Source: Merluccius polli
Lineage: Eukaryota > Chordata > Actinopteri > Gadiformes > Merlucciidae
Assembly (NCBI GenBank): GCA_030340625.1
Contig: JAOPHQ010003695.1
Span: forward strand, 186,001 to 250,000
Direction: 5' to 3'
DNA: 64,000 nucleotides
The position numbers were made by a program, and so were the translations under genes. Below the pieces are notes generated by a model. That model saw nothing but the letters and a program-made list of their open reading frames with translations. It ran no database searches and had not been told where the DNA came from. The number at the start of each line of letters is the position of its first letter. Position 1 is the stretch's first letter. Of this stretch, positions 20,447 to 33,827 are shown one piece after another.

Positions 20447-22149
20447 GATGGCACAAAAGACGGTCCATATGAATTTACATGAGGGGAGAGGTTGAGCTGG
20501 TAAGGTCTAACCGAATGCCCAACAAATATCGGTAGCTCCGAGTAGGGGAACAAAGATAGGGGGATGTCAAGTGCGATTGATTGCTGCACTACCCACTACT
20601 CTCGCACCGGCTGTCATGCAAGACCCACTAGATTCCTAGGGCCTTTGCTGCGTACTCTTGGGCCTAGTCCACACGTACACACGTATTTCTGAAAACATTT
20701 TTCTTTCCCCTCCGTTTTCAAAAGAAATCCTGTCCACACCAACGGTATTATAGAAAATGTCTCTGTATGCCAGGCCAGTAGGTGGCGAAAAAAACTTTGT
20801 CAAACACCACAGAAGAACATTTGGGAGCATGCGTATTGATGGGGTTTTTCTTCAGCAACAACACAGCACAGCGGTGTAATGATGAAGTAATGCTAGGTTG
20901 ACTTGTAAACATGTAACAGTAAACATAACAGTACTAGCCACATGTAAACACACTAGTAGTCCACTAGGTTTCTGGTGCATGCTCAATGTGTGAAATATTT
21001 GCAATGGGAAAATCGAGGTCATGATATCATCCTATTGATTTTCTAAATATCTTCACCCAGAAAGTAGTCTACAAAAGTTGGACAAGGCCTTGGTTTGAAT
21101 GGCCAGGAACCACAACGCGCTTATCCGCTGAGAGCTCTCCTGGGAAGGGCGTTGTCACTGCACTGGCCTCCCTCCCTCTCATATGGTACCTGCCTGACTT
21201 TGGGTGTCACAGGCGGTTACAGGTTCTCTCCCAACCCAATCTACCAAACCAAAACCAAAAGTGCAGTATGTTTTCATTTTTTTGGTTTAACCTTGTCAGA
21301 AGAGTCTGTGTTTGCCCTGTGGGTTTAAAGAATAAATCCTCCAATTCAATTTTCTTTTGTGAGAAAGAAAAGATTTAGATCATCAGTCATCAATGGCACC
21401 ACAGGTGTTTTTGTTAATTTTATATTGAAGCAGTTAACTACCTTTGTAATTTAATTACATCAATTATATCACAATATAGTGTACAATTTATCAAGCATTT
21501 AGCCTGATAAGCATATAAGTTAGTGCAATTAACACAGTCCAAATTCAGCTATTGTGTTTTAAAATGGGTGCTTTCGTTTGTAATGGTCATTTTATTACAT
21601 ATTCTCTCATGCACATGCCAGGCACACGCTATGCACACACACACCAGCACAGCTTTAGTTGATGTATGTATAGGTTTTTTTTATGTTCTTGGTTGCTATA
21701 GTTGTTTTTTTACATTCTCTCCCCTCCCCTCCCCCACACACACGCTGCTTTAGTTGATGTACATTTAATTTACACTATTAAAGCAACATTTACAACAATG
21801 CAAGGCAAAGAAGTGCAGACTGCTATGGGATGAATATCATATAATTTGAAACTGGAAAAAAAAAGCTTTGAAAGGTTTAAACTCAGTGTTTGAAAGCTTG
21901 AAATCTAATAAAAAAAAAAGGTTTTGCAAGATTGAAACTAAGTTTTGATGGCTTGCATAATGTTTTGATAGGCTGAAAAAAATTGAAATCTCTGCAAACT
22001 TTTGTATTTGAGATTTCCACAATTTTGGAAGTTTCAAATTTCAAATAAGCCGGACCCATTGAAAGATAGTTGTGTCAATGGAAATTTGATGGTCACATGG
22101 TTCATGTAGCTTCAGATAGTTCAAAGCGGTTTAAATGCTGATTTACCAC
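20447..22149. other. Intergenic sequence with probable dispersed repeats
   Basis: 20655-20860 (GCCTAGTCCACACGTACACA ... TTTCAAAAGAAATCCTGTCC) looks like a common fish short element. It includes a CTCF-like CCAGTAGGTGGCG at 20777-20789. 21840-22040 is a loose array of TTTGAAAGYTTGAAA-like words. No gene is visible. Confidence 0.4.
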
Positions 22150-22265
22150 GAAACAGCAACATTTGGTAACTAGTAAACATAATGCAAATTGATTTGGAGT
22201 ATTGCAAACCAACCTGCTTGTCAGTAGTATTTATGATTATATAATTATGGTATAATTATATATAT
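22150..22265 (+). repeat. Dispersed repeat, inverted copy at 63355-63475
   Basis: Both copies contain AACTAGTAAACATAATGCAA then ATTGATTTGGAGTATTGC and, after a short gap, ATAATTATGGTATAATTA. The 63-kb copy is in the opposite orientation. Confidence 0.75.
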
Positions 22266-22463
22266 ATATTTCAAATTAGAAGATTAGAGTGACAGATTGA
22301 TCGATTTATGTGTACCACATTTATTCATCTATGGTAAGCTGGTCTGCTATAACAGGAGTATACAGGGGTTATTAAATAGGCTAGTCCTAGAAGATTAATA
22401 GCTAACATGACAATAAGAATCACCCACCTTTTTTAGGGAAACATAACTAGAATAAGGACCCAC

Positions 22464-22892
22464 TGTCACAGTCTGCCCCTCTCTCACCTGCCTCTCAGTA
22501 CTTTTCCATTCACTCTCCACTCACCTGCCAGCCACGCCCCCCTCAGGCCAACTCCTCTCACCTGCTTCCCATTACCAATCAGGCCAGTATTTAAACCCTC
22601 CCTGCTCACTCACGCGCTGCCAGATTGTTCTACATGTTCGCACTGGACTCTCCAGCTTTCATCTCCAGACTGATCTCCCGTTGCCGGCCCTCGCCTGGAT
22701 CTCGTCTGCCTCTCCTGCCTTGCCCCTCGTCTGGATCTCGTCTGCCCCTCCTGCCTTGCCCCTCGCCTGGATCTGGTCTGTCCATACAGTATTTACTACC
22801 CCTGTCTGTACTGATTGAGAATAAACCCTCTTTTGTTTCCCATATAGAAGTCTGTAGTGTGCTGCATTTGGGTTCATACTACACCCGTAACA
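22464..22892 (+). mobile_element. Solo LTR (family A, copy 1)
   Basis: A 429-bp unit begins TGTCACAG and ends CCGTAACA, flanked on both sides by CCCAC (22459-22463, 22893-22897). It has a TATA-like GTATTTAAACCC near 22588 and AATAAA at 22820-22825, the order expected of U3-R-U5. No internal region is present, so it is a solo LTR left by recombination. Related copies are at 48150-48467 and 57050-57510. Confidence 0.75.
22690..22780. repeat. 36-bp tandem repeat inside solo LTR
   Basis: Units start at 22690, 22726 and 22762 with the core CTCGYCTGGATCTCGTCTGC followed by CYCTCCTGCCTTGCCC. There are about 2.5 copies. Confidence 0.85.
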
Positions 22893-22897
22893 CCCAC

Positions 22898-23624
22898 CTT
22901 ATTTGAGGCTAACATGAGTAGAATAAGTAACTTACAAGACTAGGGGTGTAATGGCATTTATCTTTCTGACCCCACCCCCCAGATCAAGAATCAATACTTC
23001 ATCTATACCAAAATATCCATATACATATTCACTAAGCTTAGCAATGTAGTGGTGAGTTAGTATGGCTTTTGGTGTGCAGGTTACTGGGCTATGGATGCTA
23101 ATCTATTGATCTTTATTGATGTAAGCCTTTAGTAAGTTCTTAATTACTAGGTGTGTGACTTACTGGGCTGCGGATAAATTCTATTGACTATTGAAGTAAC
23201 TAACAATGCCTTATTTCACCTTTTATTATAGTAAGTTTCATAACATATAGAAGCAGTGTCACTCAAACCCTCAATGGCTGAGCTTACTCAGTGACTAAAG
23301 AAGTGCCTTTACAACAAAATATGCAGAAATAGGCATTTATTTGGCAAACAAAGTGACAGAATGATATCCACTATACAATTAACATAACATAGACAATGTT
23401 ACCCTTATAGATCGCCATATACTGGCCTAACATAACTACAATCAGAAGTCAAGCATTATAGCCTAAAATGTATGCTATGACCGATACATTTATGCAATAA
23501 AGACCTATTCTTATTCCTACTCTTTCCCATTCTATTTTCATCTGATCTTGTTTGAATTAGCACTTTGGGCTGCATCTTTGCATGAAAGGTGTTATATAAA
23601 TAAATGTATTATAATATTTATTAT
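22898..23624. other. Intergenic AT-rich sequence
   Basis: I see no coding, RNA or repeat structure here. Confidence 0.5.
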
Positions 23625-23645
23625 ATAATTATTATTATTATTAAT

Positions 23646-23681
<36 letters not shown>

Positions 23682-23701
23682 TATTATTATTATTATTATT
23701 A
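23625..23701. repeat. (ATT)n/(AAT)n microsatellite with palindromic arrangement
   Basis: TTA units switch to AAT units and back to TTA, so the run is largely self-complementary. Confidence 0.9.
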
Positions 23702-23954
23702 TACAACATAGCTCCAAAGTTGGCTGAAAAATAGAGAAATTCAAAGTTATTTTAGGCAGTCTTCAAAGTTGAATCTGATTGCAATGCACACGATAGGACA
23801 TAACATGACCCTACACAGGTTAGTTGTGATCTTTTTTAGGCATGAGCATTCAGTAACTCAGTTCTTATACTTAATCTTTAAGCAGATAAGCAATGGACAT
23901 ATTGACTCTGACTGAAGCTTTAATAAACTCAAACATCAATAGTGTTTAAATGTC

Positions 23955-24161
23955 TTGTTCTATGCTCGTTGCAGTCTTGTCCTTGGACCCAGCCTTCACC
24001 AAGCCTTGAATTCTATCATGGTTGGCTTGGCTGTCCTTTATGGGGATGCACCAACCGCACCAAGAACGGAGTCAGGATGTATTGCTTCCCTGCTGAAAGA
24101 GAAGGTCAAAATAGTTGATGCAAGTGAGCAGGAGCGATCTGATCATCACAAAAGACTATAA
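23955..24161 (+). pseudogene. Unidentified coding-like fragment
   Basis: A 68-codon frame includes LGPSLHQALNSIMVGLAVLY, then ESGCIASLLKEKVKIVDASE and QERSDHHKRL. Composition looks protein-like rather than random (few rare residues, an amphipathic C-terminal helix), and an AG acceptor-like TCGTTGCAG lies at 23967-23975. I do not recognise the family. It may be an exon of a decayed gene or transposon. Confidence 0.3.
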
Positions 24162-25279
24162 TAACAAACTATGTGAGGTAATGACTTGAGGATTTTCAAT
24201 GGAAGCCTTGTGTTAATTTGGTCAGGGGGGAGTAGACACAGCACTCCATCTCCATGTAATCCAACATGCAGTCATTACATTTTCTAGAACATCTCCATTA
24301 AAGTAATAGGGAGGTCTATTTCTACATCTCCAAACTCTCCCATCCATATAAACAACCACGCTTCACACAATAGTGTCACAGCCTAAAACTCGGTAAGTTA
24401 TTCTTCTATTTAAGATATGATGATGTGATCGATAGTGATCAGTATTGAAATCATCACATGTTATCACATGACATCCTCTTACTTATTACTAATAACAAAA
24501 GTAAAAAAAAAAAAAAAAAATCTCCAATGTCAAGTAACAAAAACTAACAAATATGCTACCCTTTCCCACTGAAACACATGTTTAGAAGTATTTGTCTGTA
24601 TGAATGCACAACATTACATAAAAACAACGTAACAAACCATATTGATGATATTGATTTGCACCCTGTAACCTAGCTTTATCAGTTTCCGTACGTAACTGAA
24701 TTAAAATGTGATAATAAGTAAACATCAAAAGTGCTGCCATTTAACTTGCCTTCAAAAAGTACAGAGAAAACAGGGCTCCTATGCAGCGCCGTGATCCACC
24801 ATTACTCTAAAATAATTGTTCTGAGAGTGAACAGAGATGTCACAACTCTGTTTTATGGCTCTGACCCTGCCTCCAGGATCCCGTCTTAATTTCTTTTCAG
24901 ACTGTCTGTTTCAAAGTTTCAGACCAGATTTGCGAGGCAACGCCGCCAGAAATCACGTGACTTGCAAGCTTCCAACTGTGTGGGCTGATCTCTGAAAATT
25001 TGGCGTAGTAAACTCTGAAAGAACAGTCTGCAATATGAGTGCAAATGTACATCCACAAAAGTTTCAAAATGAAGATTCGCCCTTTCGAGACTAAAGTTCA
25101 ATGTTTAAAAACTTCTGTCCCAACATATGCGCACCAGTTTTCAGATCACCATTTACAAGGTTTCAAACCCGGAAAATAAACTAATACACCTGGAGAATAG
25201 TGACAAATTGGAAAGTGAGAATTTGTTGGAGAAACACTACAGAGTGCTGTAGTTGTGAAGAAGGAAAAGTCAAATAAAA
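24162..25279. other. Intergenic AT-rich sequence
   Basis: It contains an A run at 24506-24523. No gene or recognisable element is visible. Confidence 0.5.
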
Positions 25280-25284
25280 AAAAT

Positions 25285-25385
25285 ATCATCCCCACCAGAG
25301 ATTAGTCCGATGAGGGTGATGTCGTCCAGGAGCTTGAGGGACTGGTGACTAGAGGTGCAGATGTTGGTGTACAGGGAGAGACTGA
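25285..25385 (-). pseudogene. LINE reverse transcriptase scrap
   Basis: The minus strand reads LSLYTNICTSSHQSLKLLDD and then ITLIGLISGG. This is the LYTND...FADD...LI block of L2/CR1-like RT with the catalytic region eroded (the expected FADD box is shortened to LDD). Nothing else of the LINE is evident nearby. Confidence 0.7.
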
Positions 25386-26144
25386 ATTAACGACAAAAAC
25401 AAGACAAAACAATGCGCACTAACACACGGCCGTCAGCGGCGCCGTCTTAAATCATCATCAGTTAAGTATTCAAATAAGTATCACATGATCATCACCAACA
25501 TAAAACCTGACACTCAACAGCATGTCATGTCAAGTTAATCACACTCAAAATGAATTGTACCCCAAACAGGTCTCCACACACAAAACAAACGCACATGGCA
25601 GACTTACATGAGGTTGCTAAAGAAGCAGCTGTGCTTTATTGAGTGGACTTATGGGTTGGGCAGGTGGCATAAGGATGGGGTACTTGGGAGGCTTATCAAG
25701 GACATTAAAGACAAATAACTATTATAAAATATTATTGTCCTGTCAATCTAATCCATTCTGTTATTTAATTGGAACAAATGAATGTATTAGCCAATCCTAA
25801 TGAGACAGTATGGCAGAGGAGTGGGTCTTGGTCTTATCAAAAAGTACGAAGGCAAATGTCTATCTGCGGCAGATGCCGAAGTACGTATTGTATCAGAGCT
25901 GGGGTTTTTCCGACGGTCAGCTCAATACCAGTTAACTACGAGTTGTGTTTTATTCATGGTCTTTACAAGGTAAATGTGTATAAAATTGTATTCATCCAAT
26001 GCATTGCAAAAATAGCGCTAATGTTTGCTAATCGCTATTTGTGAAAAGACCTGAAGAATGTTGAAAGCTTGGCATTGAAGAGCAAGTTCCCATTCTTCCA
26101 TCTCTGTGATGCGATGGAGGTCCTCCAGATAAGGGGGACGGAAC

Positions 26145-26339
26145 ATGAATGAACTGTATGAAAAATATAGTGGAGATAGTGGTCCACCTTGCTTCAAGGC
26201 ACAAACACTAAATATGACTGATGTTTCTCTTCAGCATACTGTTGTAAGGAATCTATACACCTATGCACTCAAGAAGAAGGCCTTATGGGAAGCTGCACGC
26301 TCAAACAAAAAACAAACTCAAGAAGAACATCGAAGGTAA
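26145..26339 (+). pseudogene. Unidentified coding-like fragment
   Basis: A 64-codon frame, MNELYEKYSGDSGPPCFKAQ followed by TLNMTDVSLQHTVVRNLYTY and ALKKKALWEAARSNKK, ends exactly at AGGTAAGA (a good donor) at about 26336. The residue composition is protein-like. The family is unknown. It may belong with 23955-24161, 2 kb upstream on the same strand. Confidence 0.35.
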
Positions 26340-27160
26340 GATGAACTTTATTAAGAATATACAATAGCAGCATATTGTGGGCCTCCAGTGTGGTGGTAGA
26401 TTTTAATACTAGGCCGGTGCTATTCTTGTGTTGTGTTTCAGCCAGGTGCTTTTCATGGTGCTGGAAGTGAATAGTCTGTGTGGGCCTGCGTGCAGTTGTT
26501 TGCCGTGATGGACAAAATTGAAAAGATTTATTTGAATTTAAGTTTTTGTTCCCTCCTGACTGGTTTTGATTAAACTGGTTTTATTTGATCTAATATTCTA
26601 TTTAGTGCCTACTTTTTTATGAAATGCAGTAGTTGGATTTGGGTTAGGAGGATTTATTGAAATTCTTGAATAATGCCTGCTGCTTTGGTTAAGTATATGG
26701 TTCTACTTATGGTTCAGTATATGGTTCTCCTAGAAAAGTAGCTTTAGTATTATGGTATTTGAAAGGCACAATCATGCCATGTGTTCATATCTGTTGTTAA
26801 AAGAAATATAGGCAGGGTCGTTTAAACAAAGTATAAGAGCAGGAAAACCATTGAGTGAAATTCTGTTTAATTTAGGATGGACAACGTGAATGTATATGAA
26901 CACTTTTAATGTTTATTAAACGTTTCTTTACTTTTCATCAAAATGTTAGACTACCTCAGCATTGGTAACATTTCCCAAACAAACAATCTTTCTTCCACAT
27001 TTGGTTTGTTGGGATCTGGTCCCCCGAGCAACAGAGGTACAGGCATAGTTTGATTCATTTGGACTCAATTGTGAGTTTTTTAATTTTTGTAATATTTTGT
27101 TCAAAATTAAAAAAAAATCTTTGGGGAATAATTACGTTTTACACAAAAGCCAAAAACCCA

Positions 27161-27163
<3 letters not shown>
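26340..27163. other. Intergenic sequence
   Basis: I see no gene or recognisable repeat. Confidence 0.5.

Positions 27164-27228
<65 letters not shown>
27164..27228. repeat. (AC)n microsatellite, 65 bp
   Basis: A pure AC run. Confidence 0.95.
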
Positions 27229-27229
<1 letters not shown>

Positions 27230-28975
27230 GCAATTAAATACAAATTGCTTCTGATAGGCCAATAATTGTATTTATGTGTTATTTTGCATGCAAATGAAGC
27301 CCCTTTCCATAATGCTTTATTTTATTAAACAGTGACTAAGGACCGGCACGCTGAGCCTTGCTGCTAGCCTCCACACAATAGCATCATCAACTGCTGCACT
27401 GAAGTGCAATGTGAACGTAATTATACAATGCTTGATGAGTAGCGCAGATACTGCCATTGTGACTGGTGGGTGGGTGGGTGGGTGGATGGGGTCGCAGCGG
27501 GTGCATTCCTTCATTTTGAATTGTGTGTGAATTGATGGGGGGAAAAAACAACCCATTCAGAAAACCAGATTACGTACCCTTTTACATTTCTGGCCAAGCA
27601 GACTTGTGTATTTCCAATATAGACGTGTGTAGTGTGTGCTGGCGTGAGAGAATGTAATGCATTTGTGTAGCTGTGTGTGTTTTATATGCATGAGCACACC
27701 CTAGGAATTGTATACAGATGATAATTAATAACACAATTAAACACAATTATTACCAAACTCCAGGTTAAAGTTCAGGGGTTTTTAAGTTGTCTGACGAAAC
27801 GTTGGCTTGGGCACTAACACTAATAACCCGCATCCTTCTATTGATACATCCGGCTTGTGTCTGAGGGAGATTACAGCCACCCATGGCATTAACTGGTGTC
27901 TGCGTGTAATCAGATCAGATCCACCCCCAAACATTTTGTTTACAGTTCATTGATGCCACAAAGCTTTGTGAGTGACGTTAACGTCAACTAACGTTACAAC
28001 CCAACTCTTCTTCACTTCCCTGGAGTGTGAGCACGAGCGGATACAGGAACAGCGCCACTCTGCCATTGCAACTTAAAATCACGTACGTTTGCCATTATTT
28101 ATAGCACGTACCGCTGGCAAAACACCTGCGCTAATTAAATCCATGCTGTACTTTATAACCACGGTGGTTATTTGAGTCCACCGGGCGGGGCTGCATCACT
28201 TTCCGGCGCTGACACGGTTTTCTGCTTGTCCTCCGCTTCAAAACCCACCGGGAGCGAGTGTTTTACCAGCCCTATTTACGGCTATTTCCGAGAACAGGCA
28301 TGTTTTGAATGGGCACTGCACTAGTATAGAAAAAGAAGAAAAGGAGAGAGGGGAAAATGTCTTGTTTTTGTCCCGGCTGAGTGGGATAGATGCATGATTA
28401 GGCTACTGTGTTTCCTACTAAACGGAGAGCTGCCAAGCTCAGTTCTCCATGACTACTCCAGCTTCATGACAAACCAGCCGGATTACCGACACACATCCAA
28501 TTCCCCAAGTCTTCCTCTGATAAACCATCCTCTTCTTTTTTACAAGGCAATATCCCAAAGCCCTGTACACTTGCATTTGTGTGTGAGTGCGAATGTGTAT
28601 GTTGCGTTTATCGTATAGTGAAACGATAGTGAAGCTTTTTGGTTTGCTGGAACATGGCCAATAGCCAATATTAGACAGCACTAACCATTCAGTGCCAGAG
28701 GGGGATCGAGTGCATTGCGATTTTTTTCGGCTTAGTCCAGAAAGTGAACTGACACTTGTACATATGTGTATTAATGTATGTTAGTGGACCAGGCGTTGTA
28801 GTGCAGGGGTGATGGGACTGTGGTTATAGCAATGTAGTCCGAAGCCAATGGAGCAATGAGAAATGAGCATAAAGGTCAGCTCAGTTTGTGAAAGTGAGAG
28901 AAAGGCAGACAGTGAAGGCAGCAATCATTTCTTATAGTTTAACATTTCAATACACGATATTGACACATGAAATTG

Positions 28976-28977
<2 letters not shown>
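27229..28977. other. Intergenic, mostly unique sequence
   Basis: A (GGTG)n-like stretch lies at 27467-27487. The interval 27780-28300 is less AT-rich and lacks obvious repeats. No coding exon was found. It could be regulatory, but nothing proves it. Confidence 0.4.
28155..28171. promoter_or_regulatory. Palindromic pair of RUNX-like sites
   Basis: ATAACCACGGTGGTTAT is a perfect 8-bp inverted repeat around one base, and each arm contains the AACCAC core bound by RUNX proteins. Motif evidence only. Confidence 0.25.

Positions 28978-29058
<81 letters not shown>
28978..29058. repeat. (CA)n microsatellite, 81 bp
   Basis: A pure CA run. Frames through it give (TH)n or (CV)n. Confidence 0.95.
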
Positions 29059-29059
<1 letters not shown>

Positions 29060-32000
29060 GAGTATCTGAGGAATAAATAGACGATGGACATTTCAAGGAC
29101 GATGGCTGCTATTCTGAAAATAACCATTAAATTACCCAAAGAACAGAACGAGGACTCGCCTCTTATGTATTTTAACTTTCTCAAGAACACAACGTCTCCA
29201 TGCAAATATTGACCACCTTCTTGAGACCACAAGTGGCCACTGATTGGTCTCTCTTTCTCAAATTGCAAATACATCCCCTGTATATTCCAAAACGCAAACA
29301 GGTACAGCAACACATGGAAGACTGTAAATAATATAGAAATTATATGTCAAGCAATGTATGCATTAGTGATTCTTCGCATCGGTGAGAAAGGTTAGTTCAT
29401 TCATTGTTTGACCATTGTTTGACGAATCCATTGAGCAGAAAGGGAGGGGACTTTTTTTGGTGGTTTAGTTTCAAAATATTGCTCTCTTCTGCTCTCTCTC
29501 TCTCTTTACAATGCTCACGTTTTACCTACAGCAGCTTTAAAGTGCTAGTTTTCGATACACGTGTGTACCTACCTCCCAAGAAAGCCTCAGGCAGACATTG
29601 TTTGAGGCTTTCAAGACTATTCTTCCTTGCTGGCACATTTTTATTTTTTATATAAAAGAAACCCGCTATTCTTTCTCTTTTGTGCTCCCTGTCCAGATTT
29701 CAGACTAAACGCCAGGCAAACTCTCTGGAACTGAATGCTTAAAGCTCATTTAAACTAAGAAAGCTCACCCATGCAGGTTTATTCAAGTCAAGGCAGTGGC
29801 GATGCGAAGGGGGGGGTCGTTAAAGCACCCGCTGAAAAAGGCTTAGTTCCCCCTAAGCGTCACCAGTAATGTGATTGTAATTTTGGGTTAAAATATTTAT
29901 AGAATAAAAATAAAGAGATATATTACGTAATCAGAGTTGCTGAATGTAACAAAACAAAATGTACGTATGACCGCATGTTGGGTTGGGTAATATTCAACAT
30001 TCAGTGCGTGATAATGACATCTTATCATATCCATGCATGGTTGAATGCAGTTCACTGTTGTTATTCCAAAAAAGCGTGGGAGGGTGCATGTCAGAGACTC
30101 CTGGAGTAGGTATACTTGGTCTCCTGAGGAGTTGTTTGACCACTTTGCTCCAAACAATAACAGGTGGGTTGTTCCTCTGTGACTGGTGAGTACACCTTTG
30201 TTGATCTGCCAGTTTAAATTACCTTTCAATGTTTGTGTAGGTTGATTGAATAGGGAGTCAACATCACTGTATATAGACTATGCGTTCAGTGTTTTGAGAG
30301 GCAGCTGGAATGCTAGTGAGGCGGAGAGCTGAAATAATTTCAACTTCGAAGTGAGTCCCCCCCCCCTCCCCTGCGCGCACGCGCGCGACAACACACCCCA
30401 AGGTCGGGCGTGTTGGCCGCTTTCTCCATGGGAAAAATACGGAGTGGGTCACGCATGGTGTCCGACTGCGTCTCAAGTGAACACGCCTTTGCCGTATTCA
30501 ACTCAGTCATTTCTGCTCACTGCTACAACATTATGGAAATCCACTAATGTTGTCTGTGGTGACTATGATTGGGTTTGTGAACGATCATTAACTGTTTGTG
30601 CTTGTTATTTTGTAGCCTAACATTTTGTAACGTTATGCATTTCAGTTATGTAGCCTGTTAGCCCGGGTCGATTAAGTCCCGTTTATCAGTTTTTATTATT
30701 ATTTTTTTTAATTTTATTTGTTTTATCATTTATGTCAAAATCTCTTAGCACTTGCTATAAATAATCCAGCTCCCCCATAGCTCCCCCAGTCAGAGCGTTC
30801 TGCCACCGCCGCTGCAGGGAGGAGGCTGTTTTGAAGAAACTCAAGAGAACATAAAAGCCAAAAATACAAAAAAGAGAGGCAGGTGCGTGGAATAGTTTCT
30901 CAACTGCTCTGCATCAGATGGTCTTAATCTTCAACAAAATGTGTCCATCAATTGGACTTTCAATAACGCATTTCCTTCCTGCTTATGCAGAGTTTCAAGA
31001 AGTACACACAACAAAGTTTCGACGATCTAAAAGGTCAGCCCTTTTATGTCCCTTCGGTTTTTTTTTCTGATGTCTTACATCAACACCAAATCCAATCAAA
31101 GTGAGGCAATATTTCCTCTATAATTGGCCCCGCAGTTGCAACCCCGAGTCCCTCTGAGAAATTATGACAGCGTTCCAAACCGGCTGTTGCAAAGGGCAGG
31201 GTGAGACACCTGTTGATAGTCGGCATGAAAAGAAAACGTAGCGTTGACTCACTGGAATCACTCATATTAATTTCCAAACAGTTTATTCATAACCAAACAG
31301 AGCCCGTCTCTCATCTGAGACATTGTTGTTTACTGGGGGAAAAAAGCCTGAAGGGATGGAAGCCGTTTGCCTATTAGTAACTGTGCCTTTTGACAACGTG
31401 CAGAAAAAATGGCATAGCATGGGGTTATGTTCATCTTGATATGTTATGTGGATCACCTAAGCATACATTTGAAAAGCTTACATTTTTGTATTTGTTTTTG
31501 TGTTTGTGTGTGTGTGGGAGGCTTTTTGTGTGCACGCCCGCCTTAAACCCTCACCACTATTTCACTTAATATATTTATATATCATATATATTTGATATAT
31601 TTACCACATAAATACGCACTTTCCCATTACCATTCAGCTAGCGAGCGCATACAAATTTAAGCTCTGCTAGAAAGTAGTTTTTCCCCTTGCCAATGGCGAA
31701 AGCACATTTAAATGTCATCCAAATAAGGGGGCAGATGGAATATCCCGTCAAAGAGTTGATGAGTTGACAATGATTTTATTTTAGGTGCTTTTTGTAAATG
31801 TCTTGCATATCGCTTGATGTTGCTTTGCCTGTACCATTAATACAGCATTTCACTCTGTGCTCAGTGTCACTTTTCAATGTGATTTATTACAAATTCAAGA
31901 GCAAGATAGACCGACAACACAACAGGGAAAATAACCCATCGGTGGCGCGGCCCTCAACGCTTCACTTGACAATAGCGTCATTATGCGCAGGTAGAACCAC

Positions 32001-33761
32001 ACCTGTGCTACTCCTTTAAAAACCACAATAAGAGGCCCTCTCTTCCTCATCTGAATGCCAGTCACTAATTTTCCACCATCTTTTGTACGACTGTGCGATC
32101 GTAATGCCCCAACCGCCACCAAGACAGCTCTTCAGCCAGAAAGAGGGGCTGACAAAAGGTGGTTAACTATTGTTGCGTAGACAGGTGTAGTAATTGCATG
32201 TTTTACCATTCACCATCTATCTTGCTGGAGCACTAGCCCTCTCAAACCCCATTATATTCTTGCCAACGTGGACAAAAGGAACGATATACGCTGCCTTTTT
32301 GACACTTGCACAAAAAAAAAAGGAGGGGGTGGGGGGGTGGAGGGTTGACCCCAATTGGTTTGGACTTCAAATTGTGTCATATGTTAGTGTCGCCGGCTGC
32401 AGATTTTTTTATGAATTATGTGGATGTACAGCCGTGGATAATCCTCCTATACTGTGTTGGCATGTGAAAAGAACCAACTTGTCCATGATGACTGGGTCAG
32501 TTCACTTTAGAATTTGGGAGTTTTCTCGCTTGTTAGGTGGTGTATAACATTCACTGGAAGCATTCGTCGTTTTTTCTTTAACCATGTGTGGGTGCGAATG
32601 CAAGTTCAAGACATTGTGATGCAAATAATGGCCTCTATATTGAAATTACTTGTGGAATCGTCTGCCAATAGCGGTCTACAGGTCAATTACACACATGCAT
32701 TTTACGGGCCTGGGAAATCAGTTTCATACAATACGGGCCCTTTAAATGATGGGCCCTTGGATTTACTTTAATTGTATTTCAACATGAACTTTAACTTAAA
32801 CTTTTGAATTATTATACAAAAAAACTAAAACATAAACTAAGTAATGGGATAAAAGACAGCCAGTAACTGCTGCAGACGTCGACATTTGACATGTTTCAGA
32901 GGCAGACTACCATAGCAGAGCGATCACGATCTCCAAGTCTATTATGTGGGTCAAAACTAAAATCAGTGTGATTAAAGAGACGCAAAAGCCGGCTGGACTG
33001 TCGCTAATGAATACGAGGGTGACGCACGTGCTGCACTCTTTTTCGCGGTGGCTCTTTTAGAATGCACAGATGGTAGCGCAGCGGCTGAAGAAACACACGA
33101 AGCGCGCCACACTTGTCTTGTCCGATGAGGGAGCTCATTTGCAGCTGCCATTAGCGGACAAATGATTTATAGCTCTGTCTACCGCCACCGTACGCCACCG
33201 AAACCGCCGACTGCACTTGAGCGGGGGCCCGCGATAACGCGGCCTTCTTCTTTGCTTTCTTATTTTGCGTCTGTCGCTGTAGTGCTCTCCCTCTCTCCCC
33301 GTCTGTGCCTGCATCCCATCTGTTAGTCTTCCTTCCGCTCAAACCATGTCCTAATGAGCTTTATTGGAATGGATGGATCACAAACAAACAAGGAGGGAGA
33401 GAATGTAAAACAGACTTTAAACCCGAGACATTTTTCAAAAAGAACAAGAAATAAAATGATCGATTGAAAAGGAAAACCTCAAAGACAATCACCTTGTATT
33501 ACCATATGTTTTTATTGAGGACTGTGGAGAATCAAAAAGCTAGGTTGTTTGGCCGGTGTTTTGTTTGGTTGTATGTTTGACTCGAGACTTGGCACGTCAC
33601 TGCTGAGCACAGCTTGTCCTGGTTAGGTGGGTTGGAACGGATCATCCGGCTGGTTGGTTTTAGCTAACCGCCATTAGGCGGAGTGACACTTACTCAACCC
33701 TGCGACTCAGCGTGGATTCTTCCAGGTCAAGCGCATTAAATATATTGGCTAACTACATGTG

Positions 33762-33768
<7 letters not shown>
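29059..33768. other. Repeat-poor intergenic interval
   Basis: Apart from short homopolymers and AT runs (31560-31600), I recognise no transposon ends, microsatellites or coding exons. Blocks such as 30900-31270, 31640-31790 and 33120-33180 are unique and moderately complex. This would suit conserved non-coding sequence, but only a cross-species alignment can tell. Confidence 0.35.
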
Positions 33769-33816
<48 letters not shown>

Positions 33817-33827
33817 CTCTCTCTCTC
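33769..33827. repeat. (CT)n microsatellite
   Basis: CT run of about 29 units with one G interruption. Confidence 0.95.
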
